A DNA stretch of 64,000 bases from Hymenolepis diminuta (taxonomy: Eukaryota > Platyhelminthes > Cestoda > Cyclophyllidea > Hymenolepididae), in NCBI GenBank assembly GCA_900708905.1, contig CAADRB010000001.1, positions 4,868,401 through 4,932,400 of the forward strand, in the 5' to 3' direction. This document shows positions 12,234-24,801 of the stretch, piece by piece; position 1 is the first letter of the stretch; the number at the start of each line of letters is the position of its first letter. Both the position numbers and the translations under genes were made by a program. Below the pieces are notes generated by a model. It had not been told where the DNA came from. It saw only the letters and a list, made by a program, of their open reading frames with translations, and did not search any database.

Positions 12234-12714
12234 AATATACGGTAGATATACATTTAAAACTCGAAACATAAAATTCGTCCTTTTAGGAATAATTCAATTA
12301 GCAAATGAGCTGATTATATTATTAATCTTTCATTTATACTAAGAGACATTCGAGAGATCCATATAGAGTCATTTATGGAAGATTTCAACTTTTAGAAAGA
12401 GGTATCGAAAGCTTCCCTGTAAAATTTGGAGAGGTTGATTTGTGTAGGGAAACTATATCATAGCGACACGTTTAAAATATAAACTTATAAATATAAACTT
12501 ATAAACTAAGTTGAAATCAGTATACAGAAAAGCGAAAATTGTCCTTACAACGGATAGCTTGCTGTTTTATAAATAGGAAATATTTACTCCATTAAACACT
12601 ATTCAAAATTTGTTTTTTTTCATATTATTATAATAAAACATAAACAGAAGTTATGTAATTTAAACTCAAACAATTTGGCGAAATATTCCTTCATATATTT
12701 TACTTAAATTTTAG

Positions 12715-12873
12715 GTTAAGATTGAAGATAAATTTCTCGGTGGCCAAACAAATAAGGAAATGAAAATAAGACTCAATCAATTAATAATGCATACTGCAGA
12801 TATCTGCAAAAGAATTAACACTTTAGAAAATCTAACGAAGAAACTTACTTCATTTTTGCCTGTGGAACAGTAA
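12715..12873 (+). CDS. Possible terminal exon with coiled-coil character
   Basis: It begins at an acceptor (AATTTTAG, ending 12714) and runs 52 codons to TAA. Hydrophobic residues recur with heptad-like spacing (IRLNQLIMHTADICKRI, then LENLTKKL), suggesting a short coiled coil. It lies about 480 bp after the FHA segment and could be its last exon, but the connecting donor is not convincing. Confidence 0.3.
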   Translation, partial: VKIEDKFLGGQTNKEMKIRLNQLIMHTADICKRINTLENLTKKLTSFLPVEQ

Positions 12874-12879
12874 AATAGG

Positions 12880-14332
12880 CATCGCTTACTAAGTTATGCC
12901 TTTGAGGCTATATATGGTCTCTACTGTTTTCATCTGCTTCATTATAAACGTATTTAAAAACTTATGCATATATTTTTTAATTTAATATTGTGTTTTATGG
13001 AAATTCTAATCCTTTCATTATAAAGAACATTGTTTTTACCCAAAGAAAGCAAAGTATTAAATTTTTTCATCATCGGACGTCAAATGGACAAGAAAGATAT
13101 AGATCGAGAGTGGAAATTAAAAGTTGGACATCAAAATATTTATCTTTTGATTCCGGTTGTGTGGAGCCTTTTCTGGGGATAAATCTATTCCTTGTGTTAC
13201 TGAACGTGCACCACATCCGAAAAGCGTGAGTATGAGACATTATAAATGTGGATTCTCGGTGTCATCACCTCTAACGAATGAAGGTGATAAAAAAATCCGC
13301 GGTGGCGGATCGAGCATCTCAACTGGTAGACATTTTGTACGGTAGACGAATGCTACAAGAATCATGTGAAATGAGGATGGCTGCAAAATAACATGGAAAA
13401 CTGTCATCCAGGTTTTTGAATGTAAAACGAGATGATGAAAAGTAGTTATAAGTCTGAAGGAGTTATTACATAAAAATGCAACTGACCTGTTGATTCTGGA
13501 GCTCAGACGATGAAATGATCTACTAATTCCCTAACTCGAACTTCGCTACCTATATACTCTCTTGTGAAAGTGAACATACTCCTTTTATAAGCTTTCACAC
13601 ACCAGGTGTTTGTATGTTTCCCCATAATGAAATTTTGTCATATCTTGTCCTGGGAAATATGTAATAAAGTCTACTCATCTTGAGTTAGGCATGCCTGTAC
13701 CACTTCATAGTTAAATTTTCAAAGTTCTCAAAAATCTCGACACTAGGAATTTCTGATTAAAATATTTATTTTAAACAATTCTGCAAAATTTCTAATTATC
13801 GGTAGTTAAGTTATAAATGTGAAAAGTTATCTTTTCTGATCTCTGAAGTATTTCAACGGCAATTTCTGACAGATATTCCGTACTTTAATCCTCGTGAGCA
13901 TTATAAGGTAACAAAATGAAAGTGCAATTTTATTGTTTAATCACTTTTCTGCTTAAGTTCATGTAATTTAGAGCTCATAAGCAGTTTTCTAAACATAATG
14001 GCCGTTCATGTCGTTGTGATTGATTTGTGCATTATTACAACCGTGGGCAGGCGAACGAGAATGTTGAAAGCAATAAAATACAAATTTCATTCTAAGTGAA
14101 ATCAAATAACAGCATTTCATTAAAATGCTCGACACCAGTTTAATCCCAATATATAAAGAACTCTGTTGCCATCAGTATCCTAATGAATGTTGACAACATT
14201 TTCCGATAATTCATTATTTAAAAATGTTTGATTTATACTTGCTATAGCAAACAGATGATTATCACCACCTGGCGATTAGGAATGATTTGCTGGCAATAGG
14301 ATCTCCACTACAGTGTCCACAGACGGTCCCAC
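12880..14332. other. Gene-poor stretch with one weak coding-like patch
   Basis: Around 13060-13345 two plus-strand frames are open in succession (HHRTSNGQERYRSR in one, CGAFSGDKSIPCVTERAPHP in another), as if one coding segment had suffered a frameshift. No family was recognised, and the rest is AT-rich with no visible feature. Confidence 0.3.
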
Positions 14333-15470
14333 TGTGTGTTTGCGTGTTTGCACACAAATACTTAAACGGATGTCGATCATCACGCCGAGACACCGAGGAC
14401 GAGACATGACCGACGTCAAAGGAAATGTTTTGCACATAAATCTAACTTACAAACTAATAAATGGGGGTGGCTCGCCTGCCACCTCCGAACTGATCTGACT
14501 ACATGCGTGACTTGACTTACTTCATCTGTTCGATCGGTTTGACCCCAGTAGACTTCACGTTATTACATAGTTACGCAGTAGTAGACGAATTCACCGGTGT
14601 CGTTCACATATCGGCTGAAGACACAGTCAGCAGCCCATTTCCTCGACACAGCAAAAGATTCGGACTTTATTTCACTTCATACAGTGGAGACGTAATTGCA
14701 AAAAGACGATTTCGATGCAGACGACGGGGTTCTTTCGATGTCACATAGGATTTCGATGATGTGACTCTTCGTACAGTAAGTACACCATATTTTGCGGTAT
14801 CATGAGGTCTGATACTTCTTCACAAAATGGCAATGAAGTCACTAATTACAGTTTCTTGACAAGCGAAAAGGTCGAGTAGGTTAATCAAAATTTTGACTTG
14901 GGAGTTAAAATTCCTGACATTTGTCTAGTCACTCATGATCTGTAGAAGACGGTCCATCCAAGATCCTGCTAGATGTAACTCCGAAAAACAAAAAACTCGA
15001 TGTCAAGAGGTCTCGTCGTGAACTCGAACCTGGAGCTGGATCATGAACCGTGAGAGGACCCGAAAATACCGATCATCTATCGACCGAGGAGACCCATTCC
15101 TCATCCGACAATTATCCGATGAATTTCGAAAGCAGTCACTCCCAAGATGCCGATTTTGTGAAGAATGTTGTTATCATAGAGACTGGCTTATCAAAGACGT
15201 CACCGTCAGAACTGAAATGAAAATGGTCACAAAGAAATTGGTTCAGACATGTGTACGTGTTTGCACACGATTACTTAACGGATGTCAATCATCACTCTCT
15301 GACATCGACGACCAGACATGACTGATGTCTAACGAAAAAACGCTTGAACACGAACACAATTTATTTATCGATAAATTGGTTTGGCTTCCCGGCCACTTCC
15401 TAAGTGATAAAGATAATGAATGACTTGACTTCTTCCTTCTATGTGTCCCTGTCCACATAATCTTATTACA
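14333..15470 (+). mobile_element. Small paired-LTR-like element
   Basis: Two direct repeats, 14333-14567 (235 bp) and 15250-15470 (221 bp), each starting TGTGT and ending TTATTACA. They share GTGTTTGCACAC, CGGATGTC.ATCATCAC and the AGACATGAC.GA.GTC block. They enclose about 680 bp with only short open frames (14503-14748 and 15043-15321, the latter running into the second repeat) of unknown type. The arrangement resembles a terminal-repeat retrotransposon in miniature or an internally deleted LTR element. No target duplication or primer-binding site was seen, and the copies are clearly diverged, so the insertion is old. Orientation is arbitrary. Confidence 0.45.
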
Positions 15471-15474
15471 ATAA

Positions 15475-16366
15475 CGACACTGTATAAAATTGCAAGCAGT
15501 TTATTATATAGGATCAGAAACAAAGGGTTGAGTTAAATTTGCTCCAATCAGACGTTAAAAATAAGAATAATTTCGGTTTTGAATGTTTCAATTTGCTAAT
15601 ATCTACGTTGATTTTGTGTCACTTTAGCCTTTATGTCTGTATATGGGCTTAGCAGTTCGCAGTAAATAAATCTGATAAAACAAGCCACGTGGACTAACTT
15701 GATCACGACTTCAAAACGTTTAAAATTCCTTGTGAAATCTTTCGTGGCGCTTAAAGTCTAAAATACATACATTTTTTTCCAAATCTGTATCATTCGAACT
15801 TAAAAAGCCGTAAGCAAAGACTTAGGAACCAAACAAGATCATTAACGATTGCAAATCATCGAAATTTGGACTTAAAATGAGATAAAAACATCTTTTATAA
15901 TATATTCAAATTTATATCTAGCAAAAGTTACATTGACTGATAAAAAATTAAAAAATCTTTAATCTTAAACGGTGATTACAAACAAATTAGTGAAATCATA
16001 TTTTTACTAAACTCGGCAAATTGACTATTTTAAAATTCAGATAGATATTATGTTGCCTTAAATATATATTTATGAAAACTGAATTTTTACCTGATAAGCA
16101 CAACGAGGAAAAGATATTTTTGCAAAACAGAAACGCATAGAAACTTTTTTGGATTTTAATGCAACAATGAATGTGATGTAAATCTTTTAATAAAAGTCCT
16201 TTTTATTTAGAAGATGGCTGACCGCCGAATGGAAGAGATACAGAAAATAATAATGTTATTGATAACGATGTCTCTCCCTTTCCCGCCGGAGTATCTTTGC
16301 TCCTGCATCTGGACCTGAGAAGAACGCTGATAGAAATAGTTGACTTTTATGTTTAAATCAGGCATA
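15475..16366. other. AT-rich stretch, nothing recognised
   Basis: Very AT-rich sequence lacking open frames with any protein-like composition. It contains no repeat copy that I could match inside the window. Confidence 0.5.
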
Positions 16367-16639
16367 TGTTTCCCCGCTCCCAATGTTTCTTCTATGAATA
16401 AAAATGTAATTTCTTTCTTATTTCCCCATCGGTAAAAGGCACTTACTAATTATACTTATTTGTTTAAGCCGATACCGATTGAGATGGAGCTTCGTTAATA
16501 CACTTGTGTTGGTTACAACTTGCCTTCTGATCTGGCGTGAGTTATTACCTTCTGTGTCAGGTCGCTATATTACCCAGTTTTCTAGATTGTTGGCTCTGCG
16601 AGATTACTGCCGGAACTCATAGTTGGTTACGTTATAGCA
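16367..16639 (-). repeat. LTR-like dispersed repeat, family C, copy 1
   Basis: A 273-bp unit with the TG...CA form on either strand (plus-strand TGTTTCCCCGC ... CGTTATAGCA). It is matched by 25830-26105 and, inverted, by 63800-64000. Shared blocks include AGTTTTCTAGATTGTTGG and GGTTACGTTATAGCA. Flanks (GCATA and GTATT) do not give a target duplication. It probably represents a solo LTR, but no internal coding part is attached to any copy here. Orientation is arbitrary. Confidence 0.55.
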
Positions 16640-18109
16640 GTATTGGATGTACAATTCAATCAATTAATACGAGGTAATTTACGATCAATCAGTCTGTTCG
16701 GTGATTTCCTTCCCATGTCCTTAGTCTGCACTTTAAAGTTTCTGAATAATAAAAAATCAGTACTGTATCATTGATTAAGTACATTGAAGATCTCCTCAAA
16801 TAAACAATTTTGTCAAAATATTCAATTTGAATAAATTTACGAAAGTAAATACCGACAAGCGGGCTTGAAAAGATATTATATTGCTAATATTAAGATATCC
16901 GCATTAATAATATGGCAGAATATCTAAAATTCACAGAAGCATCTGACAGTATTTAAGTCACAATAGTAGCAGGTCCGATATAAGGTAAAATAAAATTAAA
17001 AAACGTCAAAGTTGCCTTCTTGAGACCAATTTTTTATGCAGCCATTAACAGCAATGGCTCATGAAGATAGCTGAAACAGATAGGTGATGCCACTAACGGC
17101 ATGAGATGACTCTCAGCAAGTTCAAAAATGGATTATTTTAATGAAACCCTAATCAAAAGATTCTTTTCTCATATTACCAACTTAGATTAACATGAAGTGT
17201 CAGATTGAAAAAGACGAGGTTCCCCTTATAATGGTGACGCAAAGTTTTAATTGTCTTATCAGGTCGATGCATTAACCCTAAAAAAAGTCTATAAAACTGT
17301 TGTCGGAATCTTAAGTTCGGTGGAAAGTTGGGCTATGAAAAAATTTAAGTAATCTAGAAATTTCCATGACCGCAGAAATTCGATGTACTAATAAATGAGG
17401 TAATATATTCAGTACGTGGCAGTAAATTAGCTATTACATAGGAATAAAAAGTGTTTGGACTTTCAGATATGTGACTGGCTCTGTTTAAGAACCGCCATTC
17501 AATTTGACTAAAACTTTTTGACGTCAAAATTCCACCGTATTGATTAAGTGAATTTGTAGGCACAATAAGAAAATTAAATATAGTGCACATAAAATAAATA
17601 CCAAGCAGTTAAATTTAATAAAAAATGTCAAGCCAAGCCAGAGTTTCTTTTTTTCATTCATTATTCAGTATTTAATTGGAGTATCTGTTTGTTAGAACAA
17701 CCTTGAATAAAATTTAAAGATATGGGATTTTGATCCAATTAGATAAATCATCGTTAAAGGCATAACGGCGAGTGGATTAAATAATAGTCCTTAGACTTAA
17801 TAAACACCGGCGAAGTTCTTTTTACATTTTGCCGCGAAAGGATATATGAAAATAATAGAAGTTGCAATATGTTTGCTTTGGAAAAGCAGATCGAAAGTTG
17901 CAAATAGGTTATAAATCTGGTCCAGATTTACATCAAGCATACGTAAACAATTTTGGCTTAGGTCAGGTTTCATGGAAATTTAATGGGAGAGAAGGCATTA
18001 AAATTAGGCTGAGCGGAACATTAAGATGTCAAAGTGAAGCAGCGTTAAGAAAGTACACCTACCCTTTGTCCCTAGAGGACATAGGGTGCCGTTGCTGAGT
18101 GTTTGGACT
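16640..18109. other. Gene-poor stretch
   Basis: No gene recognised. Open frames at 17354-17590 (minus) and 17862-18098 (plus) have no splice context, family motif or repeat partner and are treated as chance. Confidence 0.45.
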
Positions 18110-18530
18110 AAAGCGGTCTTAGAGCAGAACACCAAAATGCGTCGAATAAACCACAGTGGGGGTTCAAGAGTGTAAGAGAGATGGGGGAACTGGTAACTGA
18201 CATGTGTGTGTGTATGCATGTGTGTAAGAGGGTTTTGTATGGTCTCGTATAGGAGGAATTGTATAAACAGGTGGAGGTGATCCTGACATCGCTGTAGGGG
18301 AAAATGAATCCTAATAAACGCTCATTCAGGGGCCACTTGACTAGATTATTCTGATAGTTAAAATAAGCCACTTGAGGACGCATGATGCTTATTTACAGGG
18401 AATCTGAGATTTCAGAAGGATCAGGCACTTCAAGCCACACTGTGAGGCCGAGATAATTAGGTCTCAGAGATTAGTGATGACATAGATAACAAAGCGGTGT
18501 GTGCAGCGAGGTCGAGTCAGGATGATTTCT
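18110..18530 (-). repeat. Possible LTR-type repeat related to 27740-28135
   Basis: Read on the minus strand this resembles 27740-28135 in order: CACATGCGTCCT, a CACACAC-rich segment, and GTGTTCTGCTCTAAGACCG near the end (the other copy has GTATTCTGCTCTAAAACTG). Divergence is high and the limits are approximate. It includes a short GT-rich simple repeat at about 18200-18225. Confidence 0.3.
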
Positions 18531-19684
18531 TATCCAGTTATTATATCTCCAACTCCTTTCTTCGATCATCTATCTTCATACTTTTATTACAAGCGTTATG
18601 CCTTGTTTTGCAATAACGATATTTCACAATAAGTGCTTATTAGTGAAGATAGTAATTTGGCCCCTCAAAACTCTGTTGGTCAAAAACAAATAGTAATATT
18701 TGCCACTTGGAAATATTACCGTTATGCTGCAAATGTTAAAAAGGATTCTTCAGTGAACACAAACAATCAGATTTCGAGGAATTACACTTTAATAAATCAC
18801 TGAGGACAATGATATGGAGAATATGTAACTTGCGAACTCGACTAGGATAAAATTTCCATATTAATCGTTCTACAGACACATGTATCATTAATACCTCAAA
18901 TACGCTCCAAATAGAACGTAAATATGCACGTATAAAATACAAAAATATTTAATATCTTATTCACAAAATCTGCAAGATCGGCATTTATCTCAACTACAAT
19001 AAGCATCAAATATTCAGAATAAAGTCAGGACTATATAGTCATTTTCAGCCTCCCTACTTGCAAACTTATTTAACACGGATAAAGAGTGTCTTTGACCGGT
19101 AACATAAAAAGGCCATAAGAATTACCTTAATATTAATGGAACAAGATTAATTAAGTTAGGACTACTGAGCTCTGATATACTAAGAACATGCAAGATTATC
19201 CTGCTTTCTCTGGCCTAGGGAAAAATTGGAAAATGAAATGGCGTTATCGGTCATCCCAATTAATCAACCGGTTATTAAGCATTGGGCATCGTGGACGTGA
19301 ATTCGCTCAGTAATGCAGGAGGGGGATTATGAAATTCAAAGTTTGGAACATGAACTACCCACTAATTACATTTTTGTAGAGCCTGAATCCCAAATCAAAT
19401 GTTGTAAGACTCATTTTGATATGACAATTTTATTCTTAACATCATTTCGATTCCCCCTATTGGGCTCCACTTTTACCTGATTTCATTTGCTTTTCCACGA
19501 TTAAAAGTTGCAACATTTTCTGCCTTGCCGTAGGTTATAATGTAATATCACAAGGTAAACACAGGACAAAACGAAGTCTTCGTTACATTACAGAACTCAC
19601 TAGAGGCGTTCTCAATAGCTGACTCTGATAGAGGAAAGGTATCTTCACACTCTAACATACCTCTTATGGTGTAAGATTAACCAA
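18531..19684. other. Gene-poor stretch
   Basis: AT-rich, with only a short open frame on the minus strand (18736-18942) that has no recognisable composition or context. Nothing else seen. Confidence 0.45.
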
Positions 19685-19770
19685 TGCAGTTTGCCACTGC
19701 AAATCATTGAAAGAGCATTGATCTCGTGATCCCTGACTTGGCAGACGTACACTGACCACTTAAGCTCAAC
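19685..19770 (-). repeat. tRNA-derived SINE fragment
   Basis: On the minus strand the order is a short A-box-like part, then GTACGTCTGCCAAGTCAGGG, then ATCACGAGATCAATGCTC. It matches the head of the SINE at 30905-31115 (TGCAAGTCAGAGGTCACGAG). Only the tRNA-like head is preserved. Confidence 0.5.
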
Positions 19771-20135
19771 AGTTTCATCTCGCTGAGGTTGACTTACTCC
19801 GTTCAATTTTAACTTTCTTCAGTTCACTTTGAGTGAAAAACACTTAAGAATACACAGTCCGACTATTCTACTGACATTAATCAAAATTACCTCCACGATT
19901 GCTAAATTGGTAGAAGGTAAGCCGAGACAAGCACAGTTGCGTTGAAACGTTTAGAACTAGCGCAGACTTAGAGATAAAATAAGGTTGTAGTAATCCAACA
20001 CTGCTTATAATTGGCTAGATGAACACTAAATAACCCCGTCTTAATTAGACATAGAGCCCAATTTATCAATTTACTTTCAGTACAGTTTTTCTATTCGAAC
20101 GGGATTAGTCCATTCAAGATCTTCTATTGCCGAAG

Positions 20136-20141
20136 TTTATT
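20136..20141 (-). promoter_or_regulatory. Poly(A) signal candidate of NOC2
   Basis: TTTATT on the plus strand gives AATAAA on the minus strand, 156 nt downstream of the NOC2 stop codon. Other AATAAA-like strings in the area are on the wrong strand. Confidence 0.45.
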
Positions 20142-20296
20142 CAAATAATCACAGTTGACCTTTCTTTTTTGATCATACCGTCAAACACAACGAAACCAAA
20201 CCTTCGTACAAAGAGAATAAAACTCTAGGCATATCATTATAATCGATAGATTTACATGTACATGATCAGGGAGCACTTATACAAAGGAAATAAGAT

Positions 20297-23200
20297 TTAC
20301 TTCATCTCCTTCTTAGGTCGCTTCTTATTCTTCTTGCCTCTCTTCATTTCACCACCACCACTGCTATTTTTCACAAAACTCTGTTTCTGTTGAAGTTTAT
20401 TTACCTTTCTTTTCCGTTTCTTCTCGTTACCTTTATTGGCAGTCATGGGCTTCTTTTGCTCTTCCACATCGATCCGAAGAACTTTTGCTGGTGGAGTTTT
20501 CATTTCAACATCTCCTTCACCCTCATCTTCATCCCCAGAACTAAAGTCATCCATATCAACGCTCATTAATTCCTCCTTGTCGTCAACCTCAGATTCCTCA
20601 TCGCCCAAACCAGCAAGATCTGGATCCTCTTCCATGAGACGTCGGCGTCTATCACTCTCACTCTCCCCCTTCTTCTTCTTTCCAGAACTTCCCAGGTCTC
20701 CATCATCATCCTCAAAGTCATCAATGCGAAACTCCTTCAGTTCATCCTCATCCTCCGATTGATTCAAATCCTCCTTTTCTTTTTCTGCTTCATCTTCAGC
20801 TAAAGCGGCATCTAGGTCAAACGCATCATCTTCTTCAGAATCTGATTCATCACCACCTTCCTTCTCCTTCTTAGACTTCTTGCCAGAACGAGAGACGTGG
20901 ATCACAGCGTTGCCATCATCAATATCATAAGAAGCGTCGCTTTCTGCTTCAGATTCGTCTGAATCATCACTCTCCTTATCCTTAGACTTTCTTTGCTTCT
21001 TGGAGGACGGTCCTGAAGAAGCATCCTTGTCATCCACTGAAATAGCATCTTTCTCATCAGCGAAAGCGTCCTCGGTCCTCATATGCTCCACGTCCTAAAG
21101 AAGACAAATATAAAGTAAAATAAAAAGACTGAAATATAATCAGTAGCGAGATTGCAGAATGAAGTAGAATAGGACTTACTTCATTTTTGAAACGTTCGGC
21201 TAGAACGGAGAGCTCATGAACACGAATCTTGCGGTGTATCGCGTAATAGGCAAGTAACGGAGTGTCTGGCTTTCCAAATGTTGCCTCCAAAGTGGTCTAA
21301 AAGGCAACATACAGATCTTGATTAAGTGAGTTTCAAACTAGCTTATTTCAAACTCGAAATATTATACATTTCCAAAACATCCAGACTACTATTAACTAAC
21401 AGCACTTGGTTAATTATAAGAAAGTCTTACCGAGTTAAGCACGACCGTTCTCCATTTTATAAATTATTTAATTAATTTTGAACAATCTGCATGAAATTCA
21501 CTACCAAGCTTTTGAGCTTTACTAGGCTCTGAGTGCAAACCTTGCTTAGATATCCCTCAGTTTAAATCTTGAAAAGGCACGATTTCATGGGAAAAAATTA
21601 AGGGAGAAAGCACGACGACTCCAGATTTTGGATTAAATAAAAGCTTTTTTGAATGTTTGTTTTAACAGCACTTATTTTAACATATGCTTTAGACTCTAGT
21701 TTTAAGTTCTCCTAACGCCATAGGATTTCGTAAATTTCCCTATTATAAAAAAAATTAATTGTTTTTTTCATTTTCTCATGAGCAGTAATGGGAGTAATCA
21801 CCGATTTGTATCACCTTAACAATATCACATATGAATAGCCAACCTGAACCAACGTCTGTTTAACAATCCGCCATTTTAGAGCTTATTTATAATAACATTA
21901 CCAACTGATTCATTAAACCTGATAAGGCAGTTTATAAGTGGACATCTTGTGAACTAAGTAAGTCACACATTAGAAGACAAGCGCTAGCCGAATGGTTTTA
22001 GCAATACTTAGCTCGATAATACCCAATATAAAATAAGACTTTCTATTATTCTGATTCACTCAAACTCCTCTGTGTTTCAAAATAACCAAGAGAGTTCTAA
22101 TTCAGTGTCCAAAAGAAAAAGCAATTTAACCGAACCACAAAAAACACATTGTAAGACAAGACTAAATGTAATTAAAAATAAAATAATTAAATTTGGGAAA
22201 TGACTCACGATAGCCTGCTGTTCAAAGAGACTTTTGATGTTAGCTCGCTTTCGACTCACTAAATCCGCTTGTTCTTTGACCTTAGCGAGGAGGGATTTGA
22301 AGTTGCGCGTGAAATTAGCAACCTTGCACGTTTTTAGGAATTTTTTCACCTACAAAAGGAAAGAGAATTATTAACAATAGCTTAAACTATGAGTAATCCT
22401 GCATAGATATAATTAACACCTCTCCCTAAACTAAATAGCCACAAGCTTAATCCGAGGTGCTTGTTCACTTTTTAGCTCACCAGTGAGTGAAAATGATCCA
22501 TTTAATGAAAAATAGCAATGAATGCCTTAAATGTCAGGAAGTAAGTAATTCAGATAAAATTGATGGTGCCTTCGATTAGGACTTAGGAATTATTACTGAA
22601 ACTGCTCTACGAGGAGCAGCTGGATCATATTATGATAAAAGGTAATAGTAAGCTTTTATAGCTGAAAAAATTAAGTTTCTAAGAGATTTTATCCCACAAT
22701 AACAGACAGCATAAATCTTTATAAAATTTTCCATAAGTTGCTGAGCTGCTGCTGAAACTCTGTCTAAAATGTAAAAATACATGTAAAGTTAAGTAAGTCA
22801 ATTATGCATGTCAAGCAGATATTCCGTGAGAAAGATAACGAAATGTGAATACTCCAAAGACGTAGCATCCAGTATTGTTAAACTTCAGACTAAATGAACT
22901 GTCTCGCATTTAGATGCTACGAACAATGAAAATCTGAACATATTTTTTCCATGGGTAATGATTTTAGAAAAAAATAATCACAGGTATGAGATAAAAATGC
23001 TAGCATAGACCTTGTCAAGACCGACTTGTAGCAAATACAAAAGCGTCCACCACTGAAGCGGACTCGAATCTAAAGTGACTTAAAGAAATTACCACAGTTT
23101 AAGATATTATTAACTCAGTGCAGACCTCTTGTACCATAGAATTCTTGCGAACAAGCATAAGATTATGAAAATCGATAATCCAACAACGCCTTATCCGCAA

Positions 23201-24801
23201 ATGGTAACCCAAATACGAAAAGAAAAATATTACGAGATCATATGAAATTAGGCCACCGAAAATAAGATAGGGTTAAACGTTTGGGGATAACCTGATTTCA
23301 CAGATTCGAAGAAGTAAGGCCATTAACATCCGCTCTGCTAATATGTTCTCCTACCACGTATATTTCGTTCTATCATGAGTAATAATGATAATAACGACAA
23401 TGGAGATAGAAATCTTATCTAGATCGATTCAGAAATACAATAAACGAAAAAATGCTGATGAAAAATGACAATGAAGCATATTCAAAAAAGGACGAATGCA
23501 AAATAATATAACACTATAAAAGGCGCCATTAACCACAATCAGTACCTCGATAATCGCAGCCGCTGAATACTCAGGGAACGCAACAGAATTTGCATAAAGA
23601 CTAAGTGACTCTGTGAGAAGATCATGAAGCCAAGCAGCAACAGCATCCACACAAGCGGTCTGTTTGAGTTGAGATGGTGAAAAATGCAACATTAGTCTAA
23701 AATCCATTGGGGCACTACAAGAAATCGGGTAATTAGATGAATATTTAAGAAAGAAAACATGGGGATCGAATATGTACTTACTTTGAAGCGGCGCTCGAGC
23801 GTTTATTAAAATCGAATAGTTGAAAAATGTCCAAGAGAAGAGGCAAACTGGAAACAAAAACCGGAGCAAAAACTTTCATCCCATCCGTATTGTTCTCCTG
23901 ACTTTCCAAAATGTGAAGCCTTTTATCAACTCCAGCAAGTATATGAAGGCATTCAATGAAATGGAAACGAATAGGAATCCAACGACTTCCTGGACTAAGT
24001 CTAAGAAGACAAATAAATAAAGTTATAAAAACCAACCTTACAGCGCCGAGGATGATGGTATTTAAGGGATGAATGAGCGATTTCACAAGTTCATTTGATC
24101 CCGCATGTCGAGCGACAAATTCACACCAAAGTTTAAGACTGCAGATAAATTGCCAATTGTAAACTGAACGGATTTCATCCTAGAATTATAGATGATTCAA
24201 AAAAGGGGAGACTTGCTTTACTACTGTGAAGGAAAGCTTTGCGGACTGTTATAGCCAACTGTCTAATAAACACGAAGGCGTGTTTATAGGCGTTTTCAAG
24301 CTGAAGTGAATAAACCTCCAGAAGACCCTTCTTCATTAAATTATTTTTCGCTATACTGTTTCCATAAATGAATTTTGAGTTTTTAACGTAGGTAAGGTAC
24401 ATTGACTAAAATTGTAAAGAGTAATGAGAAAATTACTTACCCTAGTACAGGCACTATAGTAATCAGGATTTCTTCTCAATGCTTTGACAATAACAAGTAG
24501 AGCCAGAAGCATTCGATCCTCAGATTCTTGACTCCATATTTTGCATATTTTCTAATTTCGGTCGGTTAATCTGTAACTAGATAGTACCTTAAACATAGTC
24601 TGCAAAAGCTTTGGTCGTTTCGAGAACTTATTGACGTTCTTTAAGACTAACTTTAGGTCTATGACGCTGTTATTCAAAATTCCTTTTAATTCATTCTAGA
24701 GTATGGAAAATATACAACAAAAAATTCCACATTACCATTTTACACGTTCCGTGATTGCAACTGCCGCGTAACAATTGGCCAATAGTAACACAATATTCCA
24801 C
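20297..24801 (-). CDS. NOC2L: Nucleolar complex protein 2 (NOC2), 5' end not found
   Basis: NOC2 escorts pre-60S ribosomal particles from nucleolus to nucleoplasm with NOC1/NOC3. Ten exons: 24801-24736, 24695-24588, 24551-24441, 24405-24217, 24179-24037, 24000-23782, 23714-23546, 22349-22209, 21296-21180 and 21094-20297. All join in frame to give 686 residues. Family hallmarks in order are KICKIW, MYLTYVKNSKF, FVFIRQLAITVR, SVYNWQFICSLKLW, RFHFIECLHIL, VAFPEY, FLKTCKVANF and FEQQAI, matching human NOC2L over its conserved core. The last exon adds a roughly 250-residue acidic and lysine-rich tail (repeated DSDE/SEED, then basic KKKRP), longer than in human. The segment between the first two exons is about 20 residues shorter than in human. 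The first five introns are 35-40 nt, one with a GC donor (24216). The N-terminal portion expected upstream was not recognised; family C repeat and gag remnants occupy that side. Confidence 0.88.

Noticed and set aside
18190..18225. GT-rich tract considered as a regulatory or Z-DNA element
   Set aside because: Short imperfect simple repeat inside a probable LTR-type repeat; no further support.
20436..20762. 108-residue serine-rich plus-strand open frame
   Set aside because: It is the antisense shadow of the Asp/Glu-rich NOC2 tail; GAA/GAT codons read backwards give TTC/ATC and TCx serine codons.
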